Assembly: GCA_963713085.1 (NCBI GenBank)
Contig: CAVQKQ010000009.1
Coordinates: 186,001-250,000 of the forward strand
Reading direction: 5' to 3'
DNA: 64,000 nucleotides
DNA from: PFJX01 sp963713085
GTDB lineage: Bacteria; Pseudomonadota; Gammaproteobacteria; Burkholderiales; Thiobacillaceae
Both the position numbers and the translations under genes were made by a program. Each line of letters begins with the position of its first letter. Position 1 is the first letter of the stretch. This document shows positions 1 to 7,825 of the stretch, in pieces. A model generated the notes under the pieces. That model worked only from the letters and a program-made list of their open reading frames with translations, searched no databases and had not been told where the DNA came from.

Positions 1-805
1 TTTCGTCACGCCCGCGCAGTCGATCAAGCAGTACGTGCGCATATGCATCCAATGTCGGAGGTACCTCGTCGCGATAACGGATGCCCAGGCCGCCGCCGAT
101 ATCGATATGCTCCAGGTGGATGCCATCCCGGTTCAACGCCTCGACCAATTCCAGGACGCGGTCCAAGGCCTCGGCAAAAGGATCCGTTTCAGTGAGTTGC
201 GAGCCGATGTGGCAATCAATGCCTTTCACGTGCAGATGCGGCAAGGCTGCGGCCTCGCGATAAACGCGCAATGCCTGGTCATGGGCGATACCGAATTTGT
301 TGTCCTTCAGACCCGTGGAGATATAGGGGTGGGTTCTGGCATCCACGTTGGGATTCACACGCAGGCTCACCGGCGCCGCCTTCCCGGAGTCCCCTGCGAT
401 TTGGTTGAGCCGGGCAAGTTCGCTTTCCGACTCCACATTGAAGCAATGGATACCTGCATCCAGAGCGGCACGCATCTCCTCCGCGCGCTTGCCCACGCCG
501 GAAAACACGATCTTGCCGGGGTCTCCGCCTGCGGCCAGCACACGGGCGAGTTCCCCGCCGGAGACGATGTCGAAGCCCGCGCCCAGGCGCGCGAACAGAT
601 TGAGAATCGCCAGACTGGGGTTGGCCTTTACCGCATAGCAGACGAGGTGGCGATGCCCGGACAGGGCCTGGTCATAAGCATTGAAAGCCGCTTTCAGGGC
701 TGCCCGTGAATAGACATAGCACGGGGTGCCGAAGCGCGCCGCGATGAAATCAAGCGGCGCTTCCTCCACGTGGAGCACGCCGCCCCTACGGGACAGGGCA
801 TTCAT
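1..805 (-). CDS. lysA: Diaminopimelate decarboxylase (C-terminus cut by window edge)
   Basis: Last step of lysine synthesis: meso-diaminopimelate to L-lysine and CO2, PLP-dependent, cytosolic. About 268 codons are visible from the ATG at 803-805; the family is about 415 residues, so the C-terminal third lies beyond the left edge. The fold-III PLP lysine sits in YAVKANPS (Lys about residue 60), followed by an HIGSQ motif near residue 200 and DIGGGLG. The start codon overlaps the stop of the upstream lptM as ATGA, so the two are translationally coupled, a common lptM-lysA arrangement in proteobacteria. No defect is seen in the visible part. Confidence 0.93.
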   Translation of the reverse strand, partial: MNALSRRGGVLHVEEAPLDFIAARFGTPCYVYSRAALKAAFNAYDQALSGHRHLVCYAVKANPSLAILNLFARLGAGFDIVSGGELARVLAAGGDPGKIVFSGVGKRAEEMRAALDAGIHCFNVESESELARLNQIAGDSGKAAPVSLRVNPNVDARTHPYISTGLKDNKFGIAHDQALRVYREAAALPHLHVKGIDCHIGSQLTETDPFAEALDRVLELVEALNRDGIHLEHIDIGGGLGIRYRDEVPPTLDAYAHVLLDRLRGRDE

Positions 806-921
806 TTGTCGGGATGGGAAGTAGGTGTGGCTTTGCTGGGTTCGTCCGGGAGATAAAGGTCTCCCCTCATGCCGCAACCGGCAAGGACGAGCAACGAACA
901 AACAATAAGAAAAAATCGCAT
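802..921 (-). CDS. lptM: Small outer-membrane lipoprotein LptM (YifL)
   Basis: A 39-aa lipoprotein: a short hydrophobic signal peptide ends in a lipobox LAGCG (Cys about residue 16), followed by the family-typical MRGDLYLP stretch and a Pro/Ser-rich tail. In E. coli, LptM (formerly YifL) stabilises the LptD-LptE lipopolysaccharide translocon by helping its disulfides mature; that role is taken from the family. The gene lies directly upstream of lysA with an ATGA overlap and is divergent from cyaY, the same neighbourhood as in many proteobacteria. It is easy to miss because longer open frames start further upstream. Confidence 0.85.
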   Translation of the reverse strand: MRFFLIVCSLLVLAGCGMRGDLYLPDEPSKATPTSHPDK

Positions 922-929
922 GGCTGACC

Positions 930-935
930 TATAAA
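930..935 (+). promoter_or_regulatory. Possible -10 element for cyaY
   Basis: TATAAA followed by AT lies 37 bases before the cyaY start, in the short divergent gap between lptM and cyaY. No convincing -35 hexamer sits 17 bases upstream, so this is a weak prediction from sequence alone. Confidence 0.3.
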
Positions 936-966
936 ATGCGGCATTGAGTCTAGCATGGAGCCCACT

Positions 967-1284
967 ATGACCGAGAGCGAATACACCCGCTTGGCCGACG
1001 ACACCTTGCATAAGCTGGAACAGGCCCTGGAGGATGTGGGTGGCGACGTCGACTTCGAGCGATCCTCGGAGGGCATCCTGGAGATCGAATTTGCCGACGG
1101 ATCCGTGATCGTGGTGAACAAGCAGACGGCGACGCAGGAGATCTGGGTGGCGGCGAAGAGCGGCGGGTTCCACTATCGCTGGGACGGCAACTGCTGGCGC
1201 GACACCCGCTCCGGCGAGGAACTGTTCCAGGCGCTGTCCGGTTGCGTATCCGCCCAAGCCGGAGAACCCGTGGTCCTGGGTTGA
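967..1284 (+). CDS. cyaY: Frataxin-like iron donor CyaY
   Basis: Bacterial frataxin, about 105 aa, an iron-binding modulator of IscS-dependent Fe-S cluster assembly in the cytosol. The N-terminal helix is rich in Asp and Glu (ESEYTRLADDTLHKLEQ), and the strand region ends in the family signature around IWVAAKSGGFHY and the DGNCWRDTRSG segment. An ATG at 955 is in frame, but the ATG at 967 has a GGAG six bases upstream and matches the usual N-terminus, so 967 is preferred. The gene is divergent from lptM-lysA, a common proteobacterial arrangement. Confidence 0.93.
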   Translation: MTESEYTRLADDTLHKLEQALEDVGGDVDFERSSEGILEIEFADGSVIVVNKQTATQEIWVAAKSGGFHYRWDGNCWRDTRSGEELFQALSGCVSAQAGEPVVLG

Positions 1285-1328
1285 ACAACAGCGGCAGGCA
1301 GGCAACGATCTGAAGGAAGCGAACTCGA

Positions 1329-1883
1329 ATGGATGACCAGATCCTCTTCACGCATCTTCCCGAACTCACCGAGCAGTTCGGCGCGGACCACATCAAACCA
1401 TTGCTGGATCGGCTGACCGTGCACCAGCTGCCCGCCGGCGAGATCCTGGTGCGTGACCAGGAACCCCTCGATGCATTTCATCTGGTCCTCTCGGGCCGAC
1501 TTTCATTGGCCGTGGAGTTGGGCGGCCACAGCGTCCTGCTGGGGGATCTGGAGCCCGGCAACTGGTGCGGCGAACTGGCCTATTTCAGCGGCAGCAAGCG
1601 CTCTTCCAGTACGGTCACGGCCGCCGTCGACACCGAACTGGCGCAACTCAACTTCGCCCATTTCGAAGCCATGATGGCGGAAGACTCCGTGGTCGCCTGC
1701 CGTCTCACCCATGCCTTCATCCAGATGATGATGCGCCGCCTGCATGCCACAGCGGAAAACCCGATCATCGACCCCCAGGGACAGATGCTCATCATGGGCG
1801 AACTGTCTGTGCCCTGGTCCGATTTGATACCCCATCACAGTAGCGTGCTGGATATCCTGAAGAACATGCTGGGAGGGCACTGA
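1329..1883 (+). CDS. Cyclic nucleotide-binding-fold protein without effector domain (first of two)
   Basis: A 184-aa protein with a Crp/Fnr-type cNMP-binding beta-roll over about residues 15-130. The phosphate-cassette region reads GELAYFSGSKRSSS, close to the canonical Gly-Glu...Arg pattern, so ligand binding is possible. There is no winged-helix DNA-binding domain and no transmembrane segment; the last 50 residues are helical and unassigned. The stop overlaps the start of the next gene (TGATG), which is a second protein of the same fold. The two probably work together as a sensor pair. Ligand and partner are unknown. Confidence 0.75.
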   Translation: MDDQILFTHLPELTEQFGADHIKPLLDRLTVHQLPAGEILVRDQEPLDAFHLVLSGRLSLAVELGGHSVLLGDLEPGNWCGELAYFSGSKRSSSTVTAAVDTELAQLNFAHFEAMMAEDSVVACRLTHAFIQMMMRRLHATAENPIIDPQGQMLIMGELSVPWSDLIPHHSSVLDILKNMLGGH

Positions 1884-2368
1884 TGCAACTGAAGAACTAT
1901 CTGCGCTCACAACCCGGATTCCAGTTCATGTCGGATGCGGATGTGGAGCATGTCGCCGCGGCGATGCGGGTGGACGGCTACCCGAGCCAGCACGTCTTCA
2001 TCTATCAGGACAAGCTCAACAAGGAGCTGTTCCTGCTGCTGGAGGGACACATCAGGGTCAGCCATTACAGCAGGGGAGGACGCCACTACAGCCTGAAGAC
2101 CGTCGAGCCGGGTGAATTCTTCGGTCTGCCCTCCATATCGGAAGGCAAGCCCGCCATCGCCAGCTGCACGGCGGATGGTCCGGTCAAGGTGGCCAGCATG
2201 CCGTACTCGGCCTATCTGTTGCTGTACCAACCGGGGTCCGAGGTAGGCTGCCACTTCCAGTTTGTCATCGCCCACCAGCTGGCCCGGGATCTCCAGGACC
2301 GGCACGATGCCCTGCGCAGCCTGATGATCCAGATCTACGGCGAGGACAAAACCTTTCCGCCGGCCTGA
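1883..2368 (+). CDS. Cyclic nucleotide-binding-fold protein without effector domain (second of two)
   Basis: A 161-aa cNMP-binding-like beta-roll protein, translationally coupled to the previous gene (1-base overlap, GGGAGG ribosome site just upstream). The cassette reads FFGLPSISEGKPAIAS: the Gly is there but the Arg that contacts the cyclic phosphate is not seen, so this copy may not bind cAMP or cGMP. As in its partner, there is no helix-turn-helix. A duplicated pair with one degenerate site could form a heterodimer; that is inference. It ends four bases from the end of the convergent argH. Confidence 0.7.
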   Translation: MQLKNYLRSQPGFQFMSDADVEHVAAAMRVDGYPSQHVFIYQDKLNKELFLLLEGHIRVSHYSRGGRHYSLKTVEPGEFFGLPSISEGKPAIASCTADGPVKVASMPYSAYLLLYQPGSEVGCHFQFVIAHQLARDLQDRHDALRSLMIQIYGEDKTFPPA

Positions 2369-2371
2369 TCC

Positions 2372-3784
2372 TTACCGCTTCAGGTTCTCCCGCGCCCGCG
2401 CCACCGCCGCCCGCACCTGGGCCGGGGCGGTGCCGCCGATGTGGTCCCGGGCCGCCACCGAACCCTCGAGGGTCAGCACGGCATAGACGTCGGCGCCGAC
2501 CAGGGTCGAGAAACCCTGCAACTCCGCCAGGCTAAGATCGGACAAATCGCAGCCTTGCCGCTCCGCCGCCCGCACCGCCCTGGCTACCACCTCGTGGGCC
2601 TCGCGGAACGGCAGGCCCTTCTTCACCAGATAGTCGGCCAGGTCGGTGGCGGTGGCGAAGCCCTCCACGGCGGCTTGGCGCATGCGATCGGCCCGCACCT
2701 GGATGCCCGCCACCATCTCGGCATAGATGGCCAGGCTGTCCACCAGGGTGTCGACGGCGTCGAACAGCGGTTCCTTGTCCTCCTGGTTGTCCTTGTTGTA
2801 GGCCAGGGGCTGGCCCTTCATCAGGGTAAGCAGGGCGACCAGATGGCCGTTCATGCGCCCGGTCTTGCCCCGCATCAGTTCCGGCACGTCCGGGTTCTTC
2901 TTCTGGGGCATGATGCTCGAGCCGGTGCAGAAGCGGTCCGGCAGATCGATGAAGCCGAATCGTGGCGTCATCCAGATCACCAGTTCTTCCGACATGCGCG
3001 ACAAATGGGTCATCACCAGGCTGCCACAGGCCAGGAATTCGATGGCGAAATCCCGATCCGAAACCGCGTCCAGGGAGTTCTCGCACACCCCGTCGAACCC
3101 CAGTTCCCGGGCCACGAATGCACGGTCGATGGGATAACTGGTGCCGGCCAGCGCCGCCGCGCCCAGGGGCAGACGGTTCATGCGCTTGCGGCAGTCGGCC
3201 AGGCGTTCGCCGTCCCGCGCCAGCATCTCGTGCCAAGCCATGAGGTGGTGGCCGAAGGTCACGGGCTGGGCCGCCTGAAGGTGGGTGAAGCCCGGCATGA
3301 TGGTGTCCGCGTGCAGTTCCGCCTGATCCAGCAGGGCGGCGCGCGCGTCACGGATCAGCGCCTGGATGCGGTCGACGGCATCCCGCAGCCACAGGCGCAC
3401 GTCGGTGGTCACCTGATCGTTGCGCGAGCGGCCGGTGTGCAGTCGCTTGCCCGCGTCGCCCACCTTCTTGGTCAGGGCACGCTCGATGTTGAAATGGATA
3501 TCCTCGTCATCCAGGTTCCAGAGAAAACGTCCAGCCTCGAATTCCGCCAGGATCTCTCCGAGCCCCCTGCGGATATCGGCCAAATCCTGATCTGACAACA
3601 CACCCACCTTGTTAAGCATGCCGGCATGGGCCAGGGAACCCTGGATGTCGAAGGGAGCCAGGCGCCAGTCGAATGGGATGGACGCGGTATAGCGTTTGAC
3701 CCGCTCGGACACGGGTTCGGAGAATCTGCCGGACCAGACCTGTCCGGGGGCCGGGATTTCGCTGGGCGTTTCGTTATGGCTCAT
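2372..3784 (-). CDS. argH: Argininosuccinate lyase
   Basis: Splits argininosuccinate into arginine and fumarate, the last arginine-synthesis step; a cytosolic homotetramer. The 470-aa length fits the family. Visible signatures are HTGRSRNDQV near residues 115-125, TxLQxAQPVTFGHHL (as FTHLQAAQPVTFGHHL) and the superfamily loop GSSIMPQKKNPD near residue 290 with the catalytic Ser. It is divergent from the AlgZ-type kinase gene, an argH-algZ-algR neighbourhood seen in many beta- and gammaproteobacteria. Confidence 0.97.
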   Translation of the reverse strand: MSHNETPSEIPAPGQVWSGRFSEPVSERVKRYTASIPFDWRLAPFDIQGSLAHAGMLNKVGVLSDQDLADIRRGLGEILAEFEAGRFLWNLDDEDIHFNIERALTKKVGDAGKRLHTGRSRNDQVTTDVRLWLRDAVDRIQALIRDARAALLDQAELHADTIMPGFTHLQAAQPVTFGHHLMAWHEMLARDGERLADCRKRMNRLPLGAAALAGTSYPIDRAFVARELGFDGVCENSLDAVSDRDFAIEFLACGSLVMTHLSRMSEELVIWMTPRFGFIDLPDRFCTGSSIMPQKKNPDVPELMRGKTGRMNGHLVALLTLMKGQPLAYNKDNQEDKEPLFDAVDTLVDSLAIYAEMVAGIQVRADRMRQAAVEGFATATDLADYLVKKGLPFREAHEVVARAVRAAERQGCDLSDLSLAELQGFSTLVGADVYAVLTLEGSVAARDHIGGTAPAQVRAAVARARENLKR

Positions 3785-3826
3785 GGGGTGTTAGCTTGCG
3801 CGCTGGGAGTGATCTAAGGGTGGATT

Positions 3827-4828
3827 ATGACAAAGGAGAGCGTGTTACCCGACTTTCGTAACCTGGGCATCCTGCTGCGCGCCCTGTTGGCGGCCCAGGT
3901 CCTGGCGCTGGCCGCCGCGCTGATAGCCACCTCCGGCCTGGGCGAGGCGATATGGACCTTTCTAGACAATACCGCCTATTTCGAACCGCCCCTGCTCAGC
4001 ACGCTGCTGTTCCTGCTCCTGGCCATGCCCTGGCTCGCACGGATGCCCCTGCGCGGCGCCTATGCCGCGACCCTGGCCATGGCGGTGGCCAGCGCCCTGC
4101 TCTGGAATTCACTCCTGGCGCTCCGTTATACCGACCTGTCCACCGGTGGCGAACTACGGGCGAGCCTGCTCACCGCCGGCGCGGCCGGCCTGATCTTGTC
4201 CTGGTTCGACTGGCGCGCGCGCCGGCTCTCTCCCGCCTTGGCCGAAGCGCGCCTGCATGCCCTGCAGGCGCGCATACGTCCACATTTCCTGTTCAACAGC
4301 CTGAACAGCGTGCTCTCGCTGATCCGTAACGAACCCGGCAAGGCGGAACTCGCCCTGGAAAACCTGGCGGAACTGTATCGGGCCCTGCTGGCGGACAACC
4401 GCCAGCTCTCCACCCTGGCGCGGGAGCTGGAACTCACCCGGGCCTATCTCGATCTCGAGGCCCTGCGCCTGGGCGATCGGCTGAGCGTGACCTGGCGCAC
4501 CGAGAATGCCCCGTCCGAAGCGCTGCTGCCCGGCCTGATGCTGCAGCCGCTGCTGGAGAACGCCGTCTACCATGGGGTGGAACCCCACCCCGAGGGCGGC
4601 CATATCGGCGTGGATATCTTCGCCAAGAGCGACCAGCTGCACGTGGTGGTGCGCAACCCTTATCGCCCCGAGGTACCTCGGCGCGCCGGCAATCGCATGG
4701 CCCTGTCCAACATCCGCGAACGTCTGGCCCTGCATTTCGATGTCGAGGCCCGTCTTTCCACCTACAAGTCGGGCGACGAGTTCGTGGTTCAGGTCGCGAT
4801 CCCGCTCAAGGAGGCTGGCCGTGCCTAA
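3827..4828 (+). CDS. algZ: LytS/AlgZ-type sensor histidine kinase
   Basis: A 333-aa membrane kinase. About four hydrophobic segments fill residues 10-130, followed by the HPK8-type phosphoacceptor region RPHFLFNSLNSVLSL (His near residue 152) and a HATPase domain with an N-box in LLENAVYHGVEP. It pairs with the LytTR regulator that starts inside its last codons. In Pseudomonas, AlgZ/FimS and AlgR control alginate and type IV pili; the target here is unknown, although an exopolysaccharide cluster lies 38 kb away. The symbol is by family and position. Confidence 0.85.
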   Translation: MTKESVLPDFRNLGILLRALLAAQVLALAAALIATSGLGEAIWTFLDNTAYFEPPLLSTLLFLLLAMPWLARMPLRGAYAATLAMAVASALLWNSLLALRYTDLSTGGELRASLLTAGAAGLILSWFDWRARRLSPALAEARLHALQARIRPHFLFNSLNSVLSLIRNEPGKAELALENLAELYRALLADNRQLSTLARELELTRAYLDLEALRLGDRLSVTWRTENAPSEALLPGLMLQPLLENAVYHGVEPHPEGGHIGVDIFAKSDQLHVVVRNPYRPEVPRRAGNRMALSNIRERLALHFDVEARLSTYKSGDEFVVQVAIPLKEAGRA

Positions 4829-5573
4829 GCCTCTCAATCTAATCCTGGTGGACGACGAACCCCTGGCGCGGGAGCGACTTAAAAGTCTGTTCGCCGATCT
4901 GGCCGACGACTTCAGCATCAAAGTGGTGGCCGAGGCCTCGACCGGGGAAGCGGCCCTGGCCAAGGCGGCCACCGTGCCCGCCGACGCCATGCTGCTGGAT
5001 ATCCAGATGCCGGGCATCAGCGGCCTGGAGGCCGCGCGCCACATCGCCGCCCTGCCCCTGGCACCAGGGATCATCTTCGTTACCGCCTACGACGAGCATG
5101 CCTTGCGCGCCTTCGACCTGCGCGCGGTGGACTACCTGCTGAAGCCGGTTCGCCTCAACCGGCTGAAAGAGGCCCTGTCCCGGGTCAAGCCTCTCGACCG
5201 GGACACCGCCGAATTCCTGGCGCCGCGGCGTAGCCGCTTCACCGTGGTGGACAGGGGCCGGGTCTGGCATGTGCCCCTGGAAGAGGTCCTCTACCTGCGC
5301 GCCGAACTGCGCTATGTCACCGCGCGCACACGGGAACGGGAATACCTGCTGGACGAATCCCTGGTGAAACTGGAGGAGGAGTTCGCCCGGGAATTCCTGC
5401 GCATCCACCGCAACTGCCTGGTGGCCCGCCGGCATCTGGCCGGGTTCCGCCGCGAACAGGGGGAAGGAGAAGGCCACTGGCTGGCGGTGTTGAAGGACTG
5501 GCCCGAACACCTGCCTGTTTCGCGCCGGCAGATCCACGTCGTCAAGGAATTCAGCGGGCAATGGCGGCCTTGA
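4821..5573 (+). CDS. algR: LytTR-family response regulator (AlgR-like)
   Basis: A 250-aa regulator read from a GTG at 4821, with AAGGAGG six bases upstream, overlapping the kinase stop by 8 bases. The receiver domain shows ILVDDEPLAR, the phosphoacceptor Asp in MLLDIQMPG and the Lys in YLLKPV. The C-terminal half is a LytTR DNA-binding domain (FTVVDRGRVWHVPLEEVLYLRA to HLPVSRRQ, quoted here by its ends). A longer in-frame extension upstream lies inside the kinase gene and is not real. Its 3' end overlaps the convergent thioredoxin-like gene by 23 bases. Confidence 0.9.
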   Translation: MPKPLNLILVDDEPLARERLKSLFADLADDFSIKVVAEASTGEAALAKAATVPADAMLLDIQMPGISGLEAARHIAALPLAPGIIFVTAYDEHALRAFDLRAVDYLLKPVRLNRLKEALSRVKPLDRDTAEFLAPRRSRFTVVDRGRVWHVPLEEVLYLRAELRYVTARTREREYLLDESLVKLEEEFAREFLRIHRNCLVARRHLAGFRREQGEGEGHWLAVLKDWPEHLPVSRRQIHVVKEFSGQWRP

Positions 5574-6042
5574 GGCCCCGCACGATGTTCACGCCCTGAT
5601 CGATGGCCTGATCCAGGTAATAGCCGTAGTAATCCACCGTGGTCAGGCCCACCAGCGGTTTCGCCAATGCTTCGCCCTTGCCGTTGAACAGCATGACGGT
5701 GGGCGTCAGGCTGACGCCGTACCGGTCCGCGAACTCGCGCTGGGAAATATTCCGGCCGTGGAAATCCTTGAGGTCCATGAAGCCGCCGGCATCCACCTTG
5801 CGCATCACCAGCTTGCCCTGGTATTCCGCGTTGCGGCTCATGGGAATGAGGAACTGGTTAAGAACCGTTTCGCAATAGGAACAGTGGGACCTGGCGAATA
5901 TCACCAGCACCACCCCGTCCTTTTCCTTGGCCAGCAGCGCATCCTTTTGCAGATCACGGGCATAGGGGACGCCCTCCTCCGCCCAGGCAGGCAGGCAGGC
6001 CCATGCTACAATCGCCAGAAGCCATGCAACCGTCTGTTTCAT
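5551..6042 (-). CDS. Periplasmic thioredoxin-fold protein (CSYC active site)
   Basis: A 163-aa protein with a cleavable signal peptide ending near AWAEEG and a thioredoxin fold carrying the redox motif CSYC in ARSHCSYCETVLNQF, a cis-Pro region LTPTVMLFNGKG, and about 30 extra C-terminal residues. It resembles SoxW/thioredoxin-2-like periplasmic reductases; a specific partner cannot be named. It sits between algR and hemC, genes that are often adjacent in relatives, so it may be an insertion into a conserved neighbourhood. It is divergent from hemC with an 83-base gap. Confidence 0.75.
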   Translation of the reverse strand: MKQTVAWLLAIVAWACLPAWAEEGVPYARDLQKDALLAKEKDGVVLVIFARSHCSYCETVLNQFLIPMSRNAEYQGKLVMRKVDAGGFMDLKDFHGRNISQREFADRYGVSLTPTVMLFNGKGEALAKPLVGLTTVDYYGYYLDQAIDQGVNIVRGLKAAIAR

Positions 6043-6125
6043 CGCTGTTTTCCTCGTAATTGCAAGGAATTCTAAGCACAGTCTTCCCCACCCCCAATAG
6101 TCCGTCTGTCCTGAACATTCACACC

Positions 6126-7058
6126 ATGCCGAAAAAAATCGTCATTGCGACCCGGGAAAGCCAACTTGCCCTCTGGCAGGCCGAACACGTCAAAGCCCGC
6201 CTGATGGCCCTGCATCCCGGCCTGGAAGTGGAACTGCTGGGCATGACCACCCAGGGCGACCAGATCCTGGATTCCCCCCTCTCCCGCATCGGCGGCAAGG
6301 GCCTGTTCGTCAAGGAACTGGAGGTGGCCATGGCGGAAGGCCGCGCCGACCTGGCGGTCCATTCCATCAAGGACGTGCCCATGGACCTGCCGGAAGGTTT
6401 CGAGCTCGCCGCCATCTCCCAGCGGGAAGACCCCCGCGACGCCTTCGTTTCCAACCACCACGCCAGCCTGCGCGACCTGGCCCCGGGCGCCGTGGTGGGC
6501 ACCTCCAGCCTGCGCCGCCAGGCCCAGCTGCGCGCCCATTTCCCCCACCTCAAGGTGGAGCCCTTGCGCGGCAACGTCAATACCCGGCTGCGCAAGCTGG
6601 ATGAAGGCCAATACGCCGCCATCATCCTGGCCGCCGCCGGCCTGAAACGCCTGGGCTTCGCGTCCCGCATCCGCGCCGTCCTGGAGCCGGAGGACAGCCT
6701 GCCCGCCGTGGGCCAGGGCGCGCTGGGCATCGAGATCCGCTCTGGCCGCCCCGACCTGGCAGACCTCCTCGCGCCCCTGAACGATCCGCAAACCGCGGCC
6801 TGCGTCCGTGCCGAGCGGGCCATGGGACGGGTCCTGCAAGGGGGCTGCCAGGCGCCGATCGGCGGCTATGCCGTGGTGCGCGACGGCCGGCTGTTCCTGC
6901 GCGGCTTCGTCGCCGACCTGGAAGGCATCCGCTTCTACCGGGCCGAGGTGGAAGGCGATCTCGCCGATCCGGAGGCGGTCGGCCACGCCGCCGCCCACGA
7001 CCTGATCAGGCAGGGGGCCGACCGCCTGCTGGCGGAACTGGTGCATCGGCAGCAATGA
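6126..7058 (+). CDS. hemC: Porphobilinogen deaminase (hydroxymethylbilane synthase)
   Basis: Joins four porphobilinogens into hydroxymethylbilane in heme/siroheme synthesis; cytosolic. The ATG at 6126 gives 310 aa, the usual length. The N-terminus reads KIVIATRESQLALWQAEHV, with the catalytic Asp region AVHSIKDVPMDLP, RGNVNTRLRKLD, and the dipyrromethane-cofactor Cys in LQGGCQAPIGGY. In-frame upstream starts at 6060 lengthen it beyond the family norm. It is the first gene of a hemC-hemD-hemX-hemY run, and hemD starts within its stop codon. Confidence 0.97.
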   Translation: MPKKIVIATRESQLALWQAEHVKARLMALHPGLEVELLGMTTQGDQILDSPLSRIGGKGLFVKELEVAMAEGRADLAVHSIKDVPMDLPEGFELAAISQREDPRDAFVSNHHASLRDLAPGAVVGTSSLRRQAQLRAHFPHLKVEPLRGNVNTRLRKLDEGQYAAIILAAAGLKRLGFASRIRAVLEPEDSLPAVGQGALGIEIRSGRPDLADLLAPLNDPQTAACVRAERAMGRVLQGGCQAPIGGYAVVRDGRLFLRGFVADLEGIRFYRAEVEGDLADPEAVGHAAAHDLIRQGADRLLAELVHRQQ

Positions 7059-7825
7059 GCCTGCCCTTGTCCGGTGTCGGTGTGCTGGTCACCCGCCCGG
7101 CCGGACAAGCGGCGGGGCTGACGCGGCGCATCCGTGAATTCGGCGGCGATCCCCTGCCGTTTCCCGCCCTGGCCATCCTGCCGCCCCGGGATCCCGCCGC
7201 GCTGGCCGACAGCATCGATCGTCTTGACGACTTCCAACTCGCCATCTTCGTAAGCCCCACCGCCGTGGAAGAGGGCCTCGCCGCCGTCAAGGCCCGGCGC
7301 GACTGGCCGCCGTCCCTGTCGGTGGCGGCCGTCGGCAAGGGCAGCGGCGAGGCACTGGCTCAGGCCGGCTTCGATTCGGTCCTGGCGCCCGAATCCGGCG
7401 CCGACAGCGAACACCTCCTGGCCCAGCCCCAGCTCCGCGACATGACCGGCAAGCGGGTCGTGATCTTCCGGGGCGAGGGCGGACGGGAACTGCTGGCCGA
7501 CACCCTGGTCCAGCGAGGCGCAAAGGTCACCCAGGCCGACTGCTACCGCCGCGCCCTGCCCGAGTCCGATCCCGGACCGGTGCTCGCGGCCTTCGCCGCC
7601 AACCGCCTCCAGGCGGTCACCGTCTTCAGCGCGCAAACCCTGGACAACCTGCTCCAGCTGCTTGGCCCAGCCGGAAAGGCCTACCTGGCGGCCACCCCCT
7701 TGTTCGCCCCCCATCCCCGCATCGCGCAACACGCCCAGGGCCTGGGGATCGCCCACGCCATCGCCACGGGGCCCGGCGAATCCGGCGTAATTCGCGGCCT
7801 TGTGGAATACTTCGCCCATGCCTGA
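7055..7825 (+). CDS. hemD: Uroporphyrinogen-III synthase
   Basis: Cyclises hydroxymethylbilane with inversion of ring D. It is 256 aa, with the weakly conserved two-lobe HemD pattern: LVTRPAGQAAGLTRRI at the start, IFVSPTAVEEGL, VAAVGKGSGEAL, VVIFRGEGGRELLADTL and the Tyr-containing QADCYRRALP segment near residue 165. The start overlaps the hemC stop as ATGA, and hemX starts inside its end. Low sequence conservation is normal for the family; position makes the call firm. Confidence 0.93.
   Translation: MSLPLSGVGVLVTRPAGQAAGLTRRIREFGGDPLPFPALAILPPRDPAALADSIDRLDDFQLAIFVSPTAVEEGLAAVKARRDWPPSLSVAAVGKGSGEALAQAGFDSVLAPESGADSEHLLAQPQLRDMTGKRVVIFRGEGGRELLADTLVQRGAKVTQADCYRRALPESDPGPVLAAFAANRLQAVTVFSAQTLDNLLQLLGPAGKAYLAATPLFAPHPRIAQHAQGLGIAHAIATGPGESGVIRGLVEYFAHA

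Noticed and set aside
2441..3595. Long plus-strand open frame opposite argH
   Set aside because: Composition of a GC-rich shadow frame (Gly, His, Gln, Arg runs), no domain, and it lies fully opposite an intact argH.
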